DNA of 64,000 nucleotides from Mycobacterium sp. 852002-50816_SCH5313054-b (GTDB lineage Bacteria; Actinomycetota; Actinomycetes; Mycobacteriales; Mycobacteriaceae). The stretch covers positions 1 to 64,000 of the forward strand of contig NZ_LZIC01000069.1 of assembly GCF_001667185.1 (NCBI RefSeq), written 5' to 3'. Numbering within the stretch: position 1 is the stretch's first letter; every line of letters starts with the position of its first letter. The notes under the pieces are model-generated. The model saw only the letters and a program-made list of their open reading frames with translations, did not search any database and was not told the origin of the DNA. The position numbers were made by a program, and so were the translations under genes. This document shows, one piece after another, positions 44,718 to 55,016 of this stretch.

Positions 44718-46397
44718 TCAGTCGATCTCCATCTCGCGCAGCTCGCGCTTCAGGACCTTCCCGGTGGGGTTGCGCGGCAGCTCGTCGAGGAAGACCACTT
44801 CCCGCGGCACCTTGTAGCGGGCCAGGTGGTCGCGGACGTAGTGCTTGACCGTGTCCTCGTCGAGGTCGGCGTCCTCCTTCTTGACGACGAACGCGCGCAA
44901 CCGGTGGCCCCACTCCTTGTCCTCGACACCGATCGCGGTGGCCTCCACGACATCCGGATGTCCGGTAATGAGGTCCTCGACTTCGGCCGGGAACACGTTT
45001 TCGCCGCCGGAGACGATCATCTCGTCGTCACGCCCGCTGATGTAAAGGAGGTCGTTCTCGTCGAAGTAGCCGACGTCGCCGGAGGACAACATCCCGTCGA
45101 TGATCTGCTTCTTGCCCCCGCCGGTGTATCCCTCGAACGGGAACGCGTTGCCGACGAAGATCCGCCCGACCTCACCCTGCGGCAACTCTTTGCCGTTGTC
45201 GTCGAAGATCTTGACCTTGACGCCCTTGACGACCGGGCCAACGGTCGAGGAATTGAATTCCAGGTGCTTGGGCTCGGCGATCGTGGCGAAGGCGATCTCC
45301 GTCGAGCCGTACATGTTGTAGATGACGGGGCCGAGGTCCTTGAGGCCCCGTTCCGCCAGTTCCGACCCGAGTGCCGAGCCGGACACGAAGACGATCTTCA
45401 GTGAGGACAGGTCGGGCTTCTTATCCATCTTCTCGACGGCGTCGAGGATGCGGGAAAGCATCACCGGGACCACGACCATCGCGGTGACCTTGTACTTCTC
45501 GATGTCCTCGAGCACCAGCGGCGGCTTGAATTTGCGCCGCAGCACCAGCGTCGAGCCCAAGAACATCGCGATGGTGCCGTGCAGGAAACCCAGCGCATGG
45601 AACATCGGGGCGGGCAGCGAGGTCACCTCGCCGGCCTTGAACGGCACGTGCGACAGGATGCCCCCGATTGGCGCCAGCGTTGGTGGGGTGCTGCGGTTCG
45701 CGCCCTTGGGGGTGCCGGTGGTGCCGCTGGTCAGGATGATGATCGACGAGTGCTTGCTCGCCTTCGGAGCGGGAGACTTGTCGCTGCGCTCGATCAGGTC
45801 GGCCAGCGTGTCGTCGTCGCTGCCCGACGACTCGTCCGCATCGGGATTGGAGCCCAGCGCCCGCAGCTTGCCCAGCTCCGGCTCGGCTTTGCTGACCGCC
45901 TTGGTGTACTCGTCGTCGTAGATGATCAGCTTGGCGCCCTCGCGCTCCGACACCTCTTTGATCTGCGGGCCGGAGAACTCACTGTTGAGCAGGATGATGC
46001 GGGCGCCGACCCGTGCGGCACCGAAGTAGGCGATCAGGAACCAGCGGGTGTTGCGGGCGAGGATAGCGACGCCGTCGCCGCCCTTGACCCCCTTCTCCAG
46101 CAGCCCGTTGGCCACCGCGTGCGCGGCCTCGTCGAGCTCCCGGTAGCTGAATTCGCCGTCCTCGTCGATGCAGGCGGCCTTGTCGGGATGACGCCTGGCG
46201 TTGAGCGACGGCAGCATGCCGAACTCGCCCCACTTGTAGATGTCGGCGGCCATCGCGGCGTAGTTCTGCGGCGCCTCGATCCGGAACGCACCCGATTCGA
46301 AGATCTTGCGCACGTAGTGCAATTCGGCGGCGCCGCGGTCGAGGTACTGCTGAACTTTGGCGACAGCCTGCCCCGGCAGGCCGATGAGGTTTGGCAT
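44718..46397 (-). CDS. fadD2: Fatty-acyl-CoA/AMP ligase FadD2
   Basis: The 559-residue ANL-superfamily enzyme activates fatty acids with ATP and CoA. The P-loop ILTSGTTGTPKGA is near residue 225, YGSTE near 350, YISGRDDEMIVSGGENVFPAEVE near 450, and the catalytic Lys in NPTGKVLKREL near the end. The ATG at 46397 gives the FadD2-type start MPNLIGLPGQAV; the upstream part of the longer frame is non-conserved. It matches Rv0270. It is divergent from the primase-polymerase gene with 59 bases between starts. Confidence 0.9.
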   Translation of the reverse strand: MPNLIGLPGQAVAKVQQYLDRGAAELHYVRKIFESGAFRIEAPQNYAAMAADIYKWGEFGMLPSLNARRHPDKAACIDEDGEFSYRELDEAAHAVANGLLEKGVKGGDGVAILARNTRWFLIAYFGAARVGARIILLNSEFSGPQIKEVSEREGAKLIIYDDEYTKAVSKAEPELGKLRALGSNPDADESSGSDDDTLADLIERSDKSPAPKASKHSSIIILTSGTTGTPKGANRSTPPTLAPIGGILSHVPFKAGEVTSLPAPMFHALGFLHGTIAMFLGSTLVLRRKFKPPLVLEDIEKYKVTAMVVVPVMLSRILDAVEKMDKKPDLSSLKIVFVSGSALGSELAERGLKDLGPVIYNMYGSTEIAFATIAEPKHLEFNSSTVGPVVKGVKVKIFDDNGKELPQGEVGRIFVGNAFPFEGYTGGGKKQIIDGMLSSGDVGYFDENDLLYISGRDDEMIVSGGENVFPAEVEDLITGHPDVVEATAIGVEDKEWGHRLRAFVVKKEDADLDEDTVKHYVRDHLARYKVPREVVFLDELPRNPTGKVLKRELREMEID

Positions 46398-46456
46398 GAA
46401 TTCCACCCTATGTGACGTCCGTCTCAGTGCCACTAGTTAATACCCCCCGACTTACG

Positions 46457-47698
46457 ATGATGAACATGACCGGTCCGGCGTCATTGGAGGTGGCCGGGCA
46501 CCAGGTCACGGTCACCCACCCCGACAAAGTGGTCTTCGAACGCCACGGCACCGCGGGCCCGTACACCAAGCTCGACCTGGTCCGCTATTACCTGTCCGTC
46601 GCCGAAGGGGCGCTGCGCGGCGTCGCCGGGCGGCCGATGATCCTCAAGCGCTTCGTCAAGGGCATCGGGCAGGAGGCCGTCTTCCAGAAGCGGGCGCCGG
46701 CCAACCGGCCGGACTACGTCGACGTCGCCGAATTGCACTACGCGCGCGGCACTTCCGCCGCCGAGGCCGTCATCCACGACGCCGCCGGGCTGGCGTGGGC
46801 GATCAACCTGGGCTGCGTCGACCTGAACCCGCACCCGGTGCTCGCCGGCGACCTCGATCACCCCGACGAACTGCGCGTCGACCTGGACCCGATGCCCGGG
46901 GTCGCGTGGCCGCGCATCGTCGAGGTCGCGATGGTTGCCCGCGAGGTGCTGGAGGACTACGGCCTGGTCGCGTGGCCGAAGACGTCCGGGTCCCGGGGGT
47001 TTCACATCTACGCCCGGATCGCCCCACGCTGGGGGTTCCGCCAGGTTCGACTGGCGGCCCAGACCGTCGCCCGCGAGGTCGAGCGGCGGGCGCCCGGGGT
47101 CGCGACGAGCCGCTGGTGGAAGGAGGAGCGCGAGGGCGTCTTCGTCGACTTCAACCAGAACGCCAAGGACCGCACCGTCGCGTCGGCCTACTCCGTGCGG
47201 GCGACTCCGGACGCGCGGGTCTCGACACCGCTGCGCTGGGAGGAGGTCGCCGGCTGCCGGCCCGAGGCGTTCACCATCGAAACGGTGCCCGACCGGTTCG
47301 CCGAACTGGGCGACGCGTGGGCCGGGATGGACGACGCGGTCGGCGAGCTCGATCGGCTGCTGATGCTGGCCGAGGAGATGGGACCACCCGAGCGCGCGCC
47401 GAAGGGGTCCGGCACCCGCACCGAGGGCGGGCGCGTCTCGTCGAAACCGCTCATCGAGATCGCCCGCACCAAAACCAAGGACGAGGCGATGGCCGCGCTG
47501 GACACCTGGCGGGACCGCTATCCCGCCGCGGCCGCCCTGCTGCAACCCGCCGACGTGCTGGTCGACGGGATGCGCGGGCCGAGTTCCATCTGGTACCGGA
47601 TCCGGATCAACCTGCAGCACGTGCCGGACGACCAGCGCCCGCCGCAGGAGGAGCTGATCGCCGACTACAGCCCCTGGGCGCGCTACCAGAACGGCTAG
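46457..47698 (+). CDS. LigD-Pol-like primase-polymerase (PolD2/Rv0269c type)
   Basis: The 413-residue archaeo-eukaryotic primase-fold enzyme resembles the polymerase domain of LigD without the nuclease or ligase domains. The catalytic Asp pair is in ELRVDLDPMPG (about 137-147), the substrate-binding motif is KTSGSRGFHIYAR near 175, and the third Asp is in GVFVDFNQNAKDR near 230. M. smegmatis homologues make short DNA or RNA extensions and are proposed to act in repair. Three close in-frame ATGs exist (46457, 46460, 46466). The C-terminal region of about 120 residues carries no recognised domain. Confidence 0.87.
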   Translation: MMNMTGPASLEVAGHQVTVTHPDKVVFERHGTAGPYTKLDLVRYYLSVAEGALRGVAGRPMILKRFVKGIGQEAVFQKRAPANRPDYVDVAELHYARGTSAAEAVIHDAAGLAWAINLGCVDLNPHPVLAGDLDHPDELRVDLDPMPGVAWPRIVEVAMVAREVLEDYGLVAWPKTSGSRGFHIYARIAPRWGFRQVRLAAQTVAREVERRAPGVATSRWWKEEREGVFVDFNQNAKDRTVASAYSVRATPDARVSTPLRWEEVAGCRPEAFTIETVPDRFAELGDAWAGMDDAVGELDRLLMLAEEMGPPERAPKGSGTRTEGGRVSSKPLIEIARTKTKDEAMAALDTWRDRYPAAAALLQPADVLVDGMRGPSSIWYRIRINLQHVPDDQRPPQEELIADYSPWARYQNG

Positions 47699-49095
47699 AC
47701 ACCCAGCCGCCCGATCCGGGTCTTCTTGCGCAGGTAGAAGTACCAGGTGACGACCAGCAGCGCGATGAAGAACGCGATGTAGAACCGCAGCGCGGGCTCG
47801 ATGCTGCCGAAGTGCGACTTGGACCAGGCGTAGGCCAGCGGCACCACGAACCCGCCGAAGGCGCCGATCGAGGAGATGACGCCCAGCGCCCCCGCGGCCT
47901 GGCGGCGCATGTGCACCATGGTGTCGGGGTCGCCGCCGGCGAGCTCGCCCTTGATCACGAAGATCCGCGAGATCATCCGGTAGGTCGAGCCGTTGCCGAT
48001 GCCGGTGGCGACGAACACGAACATGAAGCTGGCGAAGAACAGCGGCAGGTTCTTGGCGTTGACCGACCACAGCGCCGCCGCGGCGCCGGCGGCGAGCATC
48101 ACGAAGCTCATGGCGGTGATGCGCGCCCCGCCGATCCGGTCGGCCAGCTTGCCCCCCACGGGACGAATGACGGATCCGATGCCCGCGCCGACGAACGCCC
48201 ACGCCAACGCGATGTCACCGCGCCCGAACACCGTCTTGAGCAGCGTCGGGAAGGCGGCCGAGTAGCCGATGAACGAGCCGAACGTGCCGATATAAAGCAG
48301 CGACATGATCCAGGTGTCGCGGTGCCGCAGCGACTGCCAAACCGGCTTCACGTCGGCCTTGGCCTCGGTGAGGTTGTTCATGAACAGGAAGGCACACACC
48401 GCGGCCACGACGGCCAGCGGCACGTAAAACAGGCCGGCGCGCGACAGCGCCACCCCGCCGCCGGCGATGACGATCGGCGGGATGATCTTCTGCACGACCG
48501 CGACGCCGATGTTGCCCCCGGCGGCGTTGAGGCCCAGCGCCCAGCCCTTGTCCTTCTCGGGGTAGAAGAACGAGATGTTGGCCATCGACGAGGCGAAGTT
48601 GCCGCCGCCGACGCCGGCGGTCGCGGCGATCGCCACCAGCGCCGGGAACGGCAGGTGGGGGTGGCTCACCACCCAGGCCAGCAGCAGGCACGGGATCACC
48701 AGCAGCATCGCCGAGATCGTCGTCCAATTGCGGCCGCCAAAGACCGGGACCGCGAACGTGTACGGCAGCCTCAGGAAGGCGCCGACACCGCTGGGCACCG
48801 CGACCAAGCACAACGCCTGGCTGGCGGTCAGCGCCCAACCGGACGCGGCGGCGTGCCCGTGCGCACCGGCCGTCATGTGGACGACGACGATGCTCCACAG
48901 CATCCACACGCTGAACCCGACGTGCTCGGCGAAGATGGAGAAGATCAGGTTGCGACGGGCGATCGGCTTGCCGGTCGTCTCCCAGAACGCGGGGTCTTCG
49001 GGCCGCCAGTCGTCGATCCAGTGTCGCCCGTGGTGATGCCGGCGCGGCGCGGGCGCGAGGAGTCCAGTGCCGGTCTCGGGAGTGGTCGTGGTCAC
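47695..49095 (-). CDS. narU: Nitrate/nitrite transporter NarU-like
   Basis: The 466-residue major-facilitator protein has about twelve membrane helices. The N-terminal WIDDWRPEDPAFWETTGKPIARRNLIFSI block and GGGNFASSMANISFFYPEKDKGWALGLNAAGGNIGV are typical of the NarK/NarU family, including the nitrate signature. It corresponds to Rv0267. It overlaps the primase gene tail to tail by 4 bases and is divergent from a TetR gene. Whether it moves nitrate in, nitrite out, or both, cannot be read here. Confidence 0.88.
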   Translation of the reverse strand: MTTTTPETGTGLLAPAPRRHHHGRHWIDDWRPEDPAFWETTGKPIARRNLIFSIFAEHVGFSVWMLWSIVVVHMTAGAHGHAAASGWALTASQALCLVAVPSGVGAFLRLPYTFAVPVFGGRNWTTISAMLLVIPCLLLAWVVSHPHLPFPALVAIAATAGVGGGNFASSMANISFFYPEKDKGWALGLNAAGGNIGVAVVQKIIPPIVIAGGGVALSRAGLFYVPLAVVAAVCAFLFMNNLTEAKADVKPVWQSLRHRDTWIMSLLYIGTFGSFIGYSAAFPTLLKTVFGRGDIALAWAFVGAGIGSVIRPVGGKLADRIGGARITAMSFVMLAAGAAAALWSVNAKNLPLFFASFMFVFVATGIGNGSTYRMISRIFVIKGELAGGDPDTMVHMRRQAAGALGVISSIGAFGGFVVPLAYAWSKSHFGSIEPALRFYIAFFIALLVVTWYFYLRKKTRIGRLGV

Positions 49096-49225
49096 GGACC
49101 CGACGTTAAGGACTGACTGTTACCGGTCGTGGTGTGCGCAGTTACGCCGGAGATACGTGGATCTCGCAACGGCCCCTGGGCCGCTGTAAGAACTTTTTGC
49201 CGCCCGGATGCGGGAGAATTAACCC

Positions 49226-49831
49226 ATGCAGGCGACCGACCAGCCCATGGGACTGCGGGAACGCAAGAAGATCAAGACCCGGCAGGCCATCAGGCGTGAG
49301 GCGTTTCGCCTGTTCGACGCCCACGGCTACGCCGCCACCACCGTCGAACAGATCGCCGACGCCGCCGAGGTGTCACCGAGCACGTTCTTCCGGTATTTCC
49401 CGTCCAAGGAGTCGCTGCTGCTGGCCGACGACCTGGACCCGCTGATCTTGGCCGCGTTCCGGGCCCAGCCGCCCGAACTGTCGCCGACCCAGGCCATCCG
49501 CCGCGCCTACGAGTCGACGATGGCGGCCCTGTCCGACGAGCAGTCGGAGTTCGAGAGCACCAGGCAACGGCTGATCTTCTCGATACCCGAACTCAAGGCC
49601 GCGCTCTACGACGAGTACCACCGCACCGTCACCGTCATGGCCGAGGCCATCGGCGACCGAATCGGGCGTCCCGCAGACGATTTCGAGGTTCGCGTGTTCG
49701 TCGGCGCGATGGTGGGCGCGATGATGTCGGCCTACGACAGCGCGCCGAAAACGGCCGAGACGATCTATCGGGCCCTGAACTTTCTCGACGCCGGCATGCC
49801 GCTGAGCGGGCCCGGGCCGAGAACGCGATAA
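49226..49831 (+). CDS. TetR-family regulator between narU and fecB2
   Basis: The 201-residue TetR has the helix-turn-helix TVEQIADAAEVSPSTFFRYFPSKESLL (about residues 35-62) and a helical ligand domain. GGGAGA lies about 9 bases before ATG 49226; ATG 49247 is another option. It is divergent from narU with 130 bases between starts. That region has a short perfect hairpin sequence (CGGCCC-CT-GGGCCG, 49170-49183). It ends 9 bases before fecB2, so it may be co-transcribed with that gene. The ligand is unknown. Confidence 0.82.
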   Translation: MQATDQPMGLRERKKIKTRQAIRREAFRLFDAHGYAATTVEQIADAAEVSPSTFFRYFPSKESLLLADDLDPLILAAFRAQPPELSPTQAIRRAYESTMAALSDEQSEFESTRQRLIFSIPELKAALYDEYHRTVTVMAEAIGDRIGRPADDFEVRVFVGAMVGAMMSAYDSAPKTAETIYRALNFLDAGMPLSGPGPRTR

Positions 49832-49840
49832 TCTCACGCG

Positions 49841-50836
49841 ATGAGCGGTTGGAATCGACGGGGATTCTTGCAGCTCGCGGGGGCGATGGGGGTGGCCGCG
49901 ATCGCCGGCGCGCCGACCGCGTGCTCGCCGCGCAAACAGGCACCGGGCGCCGCGCCCGGCGGCTCGGTGACGATCACCCACCTGTTCGGTCAGACCGTCA
50001 TCAAGGAGCCGCCCAAGCGCGTCGTCAGTGCGGGCTACACCGAGCAGGACGACCTGCTGGCGCTGGGCGTGGTGCCCATCGCGGTGACCAACTGGTTCGG
50101 TGACCAGCCCTTCGCGGTGTGGCCCTGGGCCCAGCCCAAGCTCGGCACGGCCCAGCCGGTGGTGTTGAGCCTGGACAACGGGATCCCGGTAGACCAGATC
50201 GCCGGGCTCAAACCCGACCTGATCGTGGCCATCAACGCCGGGGTGGACGCCGACACCTATCAGAAGCTGTCGGCGATCGCCCCGACCGTCGCGCAATCCG
50301 ACGGCGACGCCTTCTTCGAGCCCTGGAAGGAGCAGGCCACCGCCGTCGGCCAGGCGGTGTTTCAGCCCGACCAGATGAAGTCACTGATCGACGGTGTCGA
50401 CAAGCAGTTCACCGATGTCGCCCAGAAGAATCCGCAGTGGAAGGGCAAGAAGGCGCTGCTGATGCAGGGCACGTTCTTTCAGGGCACGGTGGTCGCGACC
50501 CTGGCGGGCTGGCGCACCGACTTCCTCAACCAGATGGGCCTCGTCATCTCCGACGGCATCAAGCCCTTCGGCAGCGATCATCGCGCCGTCATCCCGCGCG
50601 ATCAGATCAAGCCGGTGCTCGATTCCGCCGACGTGGTGATCTGGACGACCGAAAGCCCCGACGAGCAAAAGGCGCTCCTGGCCGACCCGGAGGTGGCGGG
50701 CACGCTCGCGACCGCCCAGAACCGCCACATCTTCACCACCAAGGACCAGGCCGGCGCGATCGCGTTCGCGTCGCCGCTGAGCTACCCGGTCATCGCCGAT
50801 CAACTGCCGCCGCAGCTGGGCAAAATCCTGGGTTAG
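49841..50836 (+). CDS. fecB2: Periplasmic iron-siderophore or heme-binding lipoprotein FecB2-like
   Basis: The 331-residue solute-binding protein is of the BtuF/FecB helical-backbone family. The N-terminus has a twin-arginine-like motif (NRRGFLQLAG) and a Cys at residue 28 that may be lipidated (APTAC). The domain runs from about 40, with RVVSAGYTEQDDLLALG and GLKPDLIVAINAG typical of the first lobe. It matches Rv0265c, implicated in iron and heme acquisition. No permease or ATPase gene is adjacent, so it must work with a transporter elsewhere. It follows the TetR gene by 9 bases. Confidence 0.85.
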   Translation: MSGWNRRGFLQLAGAMGVAAIAGAPTACSPRKQAPGAAPGGSVTITHLFGQTVIKEPPKRVVSAGYTEQDDLLALGVVPIAVTNWFGDQPFAVWPWAQPKLGTAQPVVLSLDNGIPVDQIAGLKPDLIVAINAGVDADTYQKLSAIAPTVAQSDGDAFFEPWKEQATAVGQAVFQPDQMKSLIDGVDKQFTDVAQKNPQWKGKKALLMQGTFFQGTVVATLAGWRTDFLNQMGLVISDGIKPFGSDHRAVIPRDQIKPVLDSADVVIWTTESPDEQKALLADPEVAGTLATAQNRHIFTTKDQAGAIAFASPLSYPVIADQLPPQLGKILG

Positions 50837-50937
50837 CGCCGCCCTGTTTGAGCGTTCGCTAAGGCACCTCTGGCAGTGCTCGAAAATCCGTCCGCATCCC
50901 CTCCCGCCTGCCCCGATCGCGGAGTTACCGTCGAGTA

Positions 50938-51612
50938 ATGAGCGTGACGGACATGAGCGGGGGTGTCCCCACGGGGTTGTCGACCGACCTGGTCGGCAAC
51001 ACCGTCTACGACTACGGCGACCAAGCGCTGATGCTCCAATGCGGCAGCACCGCCGAGGTACTGGCGTGGGTGGACGCCCTGCGCGCGGCCGCATTGCCCG
51101 GTGTGCTCGACATCGTCCCCGCCGCCCGCACCGTGCTGGTCAAGCTCGACGACCCCCGCTGGCAGGGGGTGACCCGGCAGCGGCTCCGCAAGATGCGGGT
51201 CACCGCCACCGCGGACGCCGCGACCGGCCGCGGCGCCGACGTGGTGATCGACGTCGTCTACGACGGCCCGGACCTCCGCGAGGTCGCCGAGGCCACCGGG
51301 CTGACCGCGGCGCAGGTGATCGACGCCCACACCTCCAGCCTCTGGCGGGTCGGATTCAGCGGATTCGCACCGGGTTTCGCGTACTTGGTCGACGGCGACG
51401 CGCGGCTGCGGGTGCCGCGCCGCGCGGAGCCCCGAACCTCGGTGCCGGCCGGCTCCGTCGCCCTCGCCGGGGAATTCAGCGCGGTATATCCGCGGCAGTC
51501 GCCCGGCGGCTGGCAGCTCATCGGGCGCACCGACGCCGTCCTGTGGGACCTCGAACGTCCCAGCCCGGCGTTGCTGACGCAGGGCATGTGGGTTCGGTTC
51601 CGGGCGGTCTGA
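50938..51612 (+). CDS. pxpB: 5-oxoprolinase subunit PxpB (KipI/allophanate hydrolase subunit 1 type)
   Basis: The 224-residue protein has the KipI-domain signature [15 protein letters not shown] near residue 140 and [17 protein letters not shown] after it. PxpB and PxpC together with PxpA hydrolyse 5-oxoproline (pyroglutamate) to glutamate. The partner pxpC follows 10 bases later; no pxpA is seen in the window. ATG 50938 has no strong ribosome site, and ATG 50953 is a possible alternative. It corresponds to Rv0264c. Confidence 0.85.
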   Translation: MSVTDMSGGVPTGLSTDLVGNTVYDYGDQALMLQCGSTAEVLAWVDALRAAALPGVLDIVPAARTVLVKLDDPRWQGVTRQRLRKMRVTATADAATGRGADVVIDVVYDGPDLREVAEATGLTAAQVIDAHTSSLWRVGFSGFAPGFAYLVDGDARLRVPRRAEPRTSVPAGSVALAGEFSAVYPRQSPGGWQLIGRTDAVLWDLERPSPALLTQGMWVRFRAV

Positions 51613-51622
51613 GGAGGTAGCC

Positions 51623-52534
51623 ATGGTGACCCTGGAAATCCTGCGCACCGGCCCGTTCGCCGTCGTCGAGGACCTCGGCCGTCCGGGGCTGGCCCATCTC
51701 GGCGTCAGCCGTTCGGGGGCCGCCGACCGCAGTGCCCACCGGCTGGCCAACCGGCTGGTCGCCAACCCAGATGACCGCGCGACGGTCGAGGTGACGTTCG
51801 GCGGCCTGTGCGCCCGGGTCCGCGGCGGCGACGTCGACATCGCGGTGACGGGCGCCGACACCGACCCCACCGTGGACGGAATCGAGTTCGGCACCAACAG
51901 CATTCACCACGTTCGCGACGGGCAGGTGATCACCCTGGGCACCCCGCGCGCGGGCCTGCGGACGTACCTGGCGGTGCGCGGCGGCATCTGCGCGGAGCCG
52001 GTACTGGGATCGCGCAGCTACGACGTGATGTCGGCGATCGGCCCGGCGCCGCTGCGGGCCGGCGACCGGCTGGCGGTCGGCGCGCACACGGACGACTACC
52101 CCGAGCTGGACCAGGCCCCGGTGGCGGGCATCGCCGAACACCTCGTGGAGCTGCGGGCGGTGCCGGGGCCGCGCGACGACTGGTTGGTGGATCCCGACGC
52201 GCTCGTGCACACGATCTGGATGGCGTCCGACCGCAGCGACCGGGTGGGGATGCGCTTGGAGGGCCGCCCGCTGCAGCACCGTTACCCCGACCGCCAGCTG
52301 CCCAGCGAGGGAACGACCCGCGGCGCGATCCAGGTGCCGCCCAACGGTTTACCGGTGATCCTGGGACCCGACCATCCGGTGACCGGCGGCTACCCGGTGG
52401 TGGGCGTGGTCACCGACGAGGACATCGACAAGGTCGCCCAGGTACGACCCGGCCAGTACGTGCGGCTGCACTGGGCGCGGCCCCGGTCCGCGGGACGGCC
52501 GGTTTCGAGCGCCGCGGGGTCGCCATTCTCCTAG
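51623..52534 (+). CDS. pxpC: 5-oxoprolinase subunit PxpC (KipA type)
   Basis: This 303-residue KipA/AHS2-domain protein starts [36 protein letters not shown], a very conserved family block. It contains [12 protein letters not shown] and a C-terminal [16 protein letters not shown] region. It forms the second ATP-dependent subunit with PxpB. The GAGGAGGT before ATG 51623 is a clear ribosome site. It corresponds to Rv0263c. It ends 35 bases before the aminoglycoside acetyltransferase gene. Confidence 0.87.
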   Translation: MVTLEILRTGPFAVVEDLGRPGLAHLGVSRSGAADRSAHRLANRLVANPDDRATVEVTFGGLCARVRGGDVDIAVTGADTDPTVDGIEFGTNSIHHVRDGQVITLGTPRAGLRTYLAVRGGICAEPVLGSRSYDVMSAIGPAPLRAGDRLAVGAHTDDYPELDQAPVAGIAEHLVELRAVPGPRDDWLVDPDALVHTIWMASDRSDRVGMRLEGRPLQHRYPDRQLPSEGTTRGAIQVPPNGLPVILGPDHPVTGGYPVVGVVTDEDIDKVAQVRPGQYVRLHWARPRSAGRPVSSAAGSPFS

Positions 52535-52560
52535 CGCCGACCGGTGGACAGGGCTGGTAG

Positions 52561-53115
<555 letters not shown>

Positions 53116-53120
53116 TAAGG

Positions 53121-53156
53121 CGAATTTCCGCAGTGGCGTGAAGCCGCGGAATTCCG
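53121..53156 (+). terminator. Imperfect hairpin after the aac gene
   Basis: CGAATTTCCGC at the left and GCGGAATTCCG at the right form a stem with a perfect 6-base-pair core and a few mismatches beyond. It begins 5 bases after the stop. It is a reasonable transcription terminator before the narK3 leader, without a clear T-tract. Confidence 0.4.
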
Positions 53157-53532
53157 TTTCAAACGAAATGTATTCCAGCTCACACCAAATCCCACAACCG
53201 CGCGAAATCACTTGACGCGGCAGCTATTACCGTTGCCGAATTGTTGCTCAGCTCTTTACCAGATAACTGGGATTCAACTTACAGGCGATATCGGCCGGAT
53301 CGAGTTGACGGGCTTCTGTCTTTAATGTGAGCATCGAAACGTACGGCGGGGCAAGTCTCTTCGTTCGCGCGACCTTGCGCGATCAAATCGGCGCGCCCGC
53401 GGTTGACGGCAGTGAGTCATCAACGCGCCCAGGCCATTTCGCCTGGGGGTGAGCCCTTGCGAGACCCGGCGACATCGTCGTCGCCGCCCGGGACAAACCC
53501 GCTGGAAGAGTTGGCAGAAAGGTGCAGACAGC
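53157..53532. other. Leader region upstream of narK3
   Basis: Together with the hairpin before it, this gap is about 417 bases without a gene. It contains a perfect 11-base palindrome CGTTTCAAACG at 53155-53165. A stretch less GC-rich than the neighbouring genes follows (about 53161-53330). I found no GTNAC-n6-GAAAC GlnR box here. Open frames reaching back to 53403 and 53449 lack good starts and coding pattern. It likely holds the narK3 promoter and binding sites for its regulators. Confidence 0.5.
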
Positions 53533-54939
53533 ATGGGCCGCAGCCACCGCATCACGAACTGGGATCCGGAAGACGCGGCCGCCTGGGAGGCCGGCAACAA
53601 CAAGATCGCCCGGCGCAATCTGCTGTGGATCATCGCCTGCGACCACATCGCCTTCGGCGTCTGGACCCTGTTTCCGGTGATGGCGCTGTTCATGCCGCAG
53701 AACGTGTACGGCTTTTCGGCTGCCGACAAATTCCTGCTCGGCGCGACCGCAACTTTCGTGGCGGCATGCCTGCGTATCCCCTACTCACTGGGCATCGCCA
53801 CCTTCGGTGGCCGCAACTGGACCGTGTTCTCAATCGTGGCGTTGCTGGTGCCCACCGTCGGCACGATCTGGCTGCTCGCCCACCCCGGCCTGCCACTGTG
53901 GCCATATCTGGTGTGCGCGGCGCTGACCGGAATGGGCGGGGCCAACTACGCGGCGTCGATGACCAACACCAACTTCTTCTACCCGCACCGGCGCAAAGGG
54001 TTTGCGCTCGGGTTCAACGCCGGGGCCGGCAACCTCGGGGTGCCGATGATCCAGCTGGTCGGGCTGCTGGTGATCGCCATCGCCGGCCACCGCCAGCCGT
54101 ACTGGGTGTGCGGCCTTTATCTGCTCCTGCTGACCGCCGTGGCCCTGGGTGCGACCCGCTACATGGACAACCTGGCGCACGCCACCTACGACGTCAGCCA
54201 TCTGCGCTCGATCCTGTCCGAGCGCGACACGTGGGTGCTCGCGATGCTCTACCTCGGCACCTTCGGCTCCTGGATCGGTTTCTCGTTCGCGTTCGGCCAG
54301 ATCCTGCAGATCAACTTCGTCGGGACCGGGCAGAGCCACGCCGACGCCGCGCTGCACGCCTCCGAATTCGCCTTCATCGGCCCGGCGTTGGGGTCGGTGG
54401 CGCGAATTTACGGCGGTAGGCTGGCCGACCGCATCGGTGGCAGCCGCGTCACCCTGGCGGTGCTCGCGACCATGGGGGTCGCCACCGCGTTCCTGGTCGC
54501 CCTCAGCACCCACGACGACCGCACTCCCGGCCTCACCACAACGGCCACCATGGTCGGCTACGTCTGCGGGTTCATGGCCCTTTTCGTCCTGGCCGGGTTG
54601 GGGAATGGTTCGGTGTACAAGATGATCCCCTCGGTCTTCGAGGCGCGCAGCCACCGGCTCGGCCTGACCGACACCGACCGCCGTCGTTGGTCGCAAGCCA
54701 CGTCGGGCGCGGTCATCGGGTTCGTTGCCGCTTTCGGCGCGCTCGGCGGCGTGGGGATCAATCTCGCGCTGCGCCAGTCCTACCTGAGCACCGGCACCGA
54801 CACGTTGGCGTTCTGGGTCTTCCTGTTTTTCTATGTCGCCGCAGCGGTTTTGACGTGGGCGCGTTACGTGCGCCGGCCCGCGTCGGCGGCCCCGGACGTG
54901 GCGAGCTCGCAGGCCCAGACTGAGTTCGCACGGGTGTGA
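53533..54939 (+). CDS. narK3: Nitrate/nitrite transporter NarK3
   Basis: The 468-residue major-facilitator protein has about twelve helices, with the NarK signature GGANYAASMTNTNFFYPHRRKGFALGFNAGAGNLGVP near residue 150. The N-terminal RITNWDPEDAAAWEAGNNKIARRNLLW motif is shared with NarU. The ATG at 53533 gives the known NarK3 length, and the longer frame upstream is non-conserved. It lies 77 bases before nnaR. It moves nitrate or nitrite; NirBD downstream would reduce the nitrite. Confidence 0.9.
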   Translation: MGRSHRITNWDPEDAAAWEAGNNKIARRNLLWIIACDHIAFGVWTLFPVMALFMPQNVYGFSAADKFLLGATATFVAACLRIPYSLGIATFGGRNWTVFSIVALLVPTVGTIWLLAHPGLPLWPYLVCAALTGMGGANYAASMTNTNFFYPHRRKGFALGFNAGAGNLGVPMIQLVGLLVIAIAGHRQPYWVCGLYLLLLTAVALGATRYMDNLAHATYDVSHLRSILSERDTWVLAMLYLGTFGSWIGFSFAFGQILQINFVGTGQSHADAALHASEFAFIGPALGSVARIYGGRLADRIGGSRVTLAVLATMGVATAFLVALSTHDDRTPGLTTTATMVGYVCGFMALFVLAGLGNGSVYKMIPSVFEARSHRLGLTDTDRRRWSQATSGAVIGFVAAFGALGGVGINLALRQSYLSTGTDTLAFWVFLFFYVAAAVLTWARYVRRPASAAPDVASSQAQTEFARV

Positions 54940-54978
54940 GCGCCGTCGCAACAGGAGCAATGCGTCAGCAATTCCCCG

Positions 54979-54994
54979 GTAACGCGTCGGAAAC
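54979..54994 (+). promoter_or_regulatory. Perfect GlnR half-box before nnaR
   Basis: GTAAC-GCGTCG-GAAAC exactly matches the actinobacterial GlnR pattern GTNAC-n6-GAAAC. It is 22 bases before the nnaR start at 55017. It supports nitrogen control by GlnR and argues for that start, because the longer frame would place the box inside coding sequence. Confidence 0.85.
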
Positions 54995-55016
54995 GTCACA
55001 GGCCTACACAGGTCAT

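Noticed and set aside
49170..49183. Short perfect hairpin before the TetR gene as an operator
   Set aside because: Only six base pairs of pure GC, which is easily expected by chance here.
54936..55016. Extended N-terminus of NnaR
   Set aside because: It would place a perfect GlnR box inside coding sequence and is not typical of the family.
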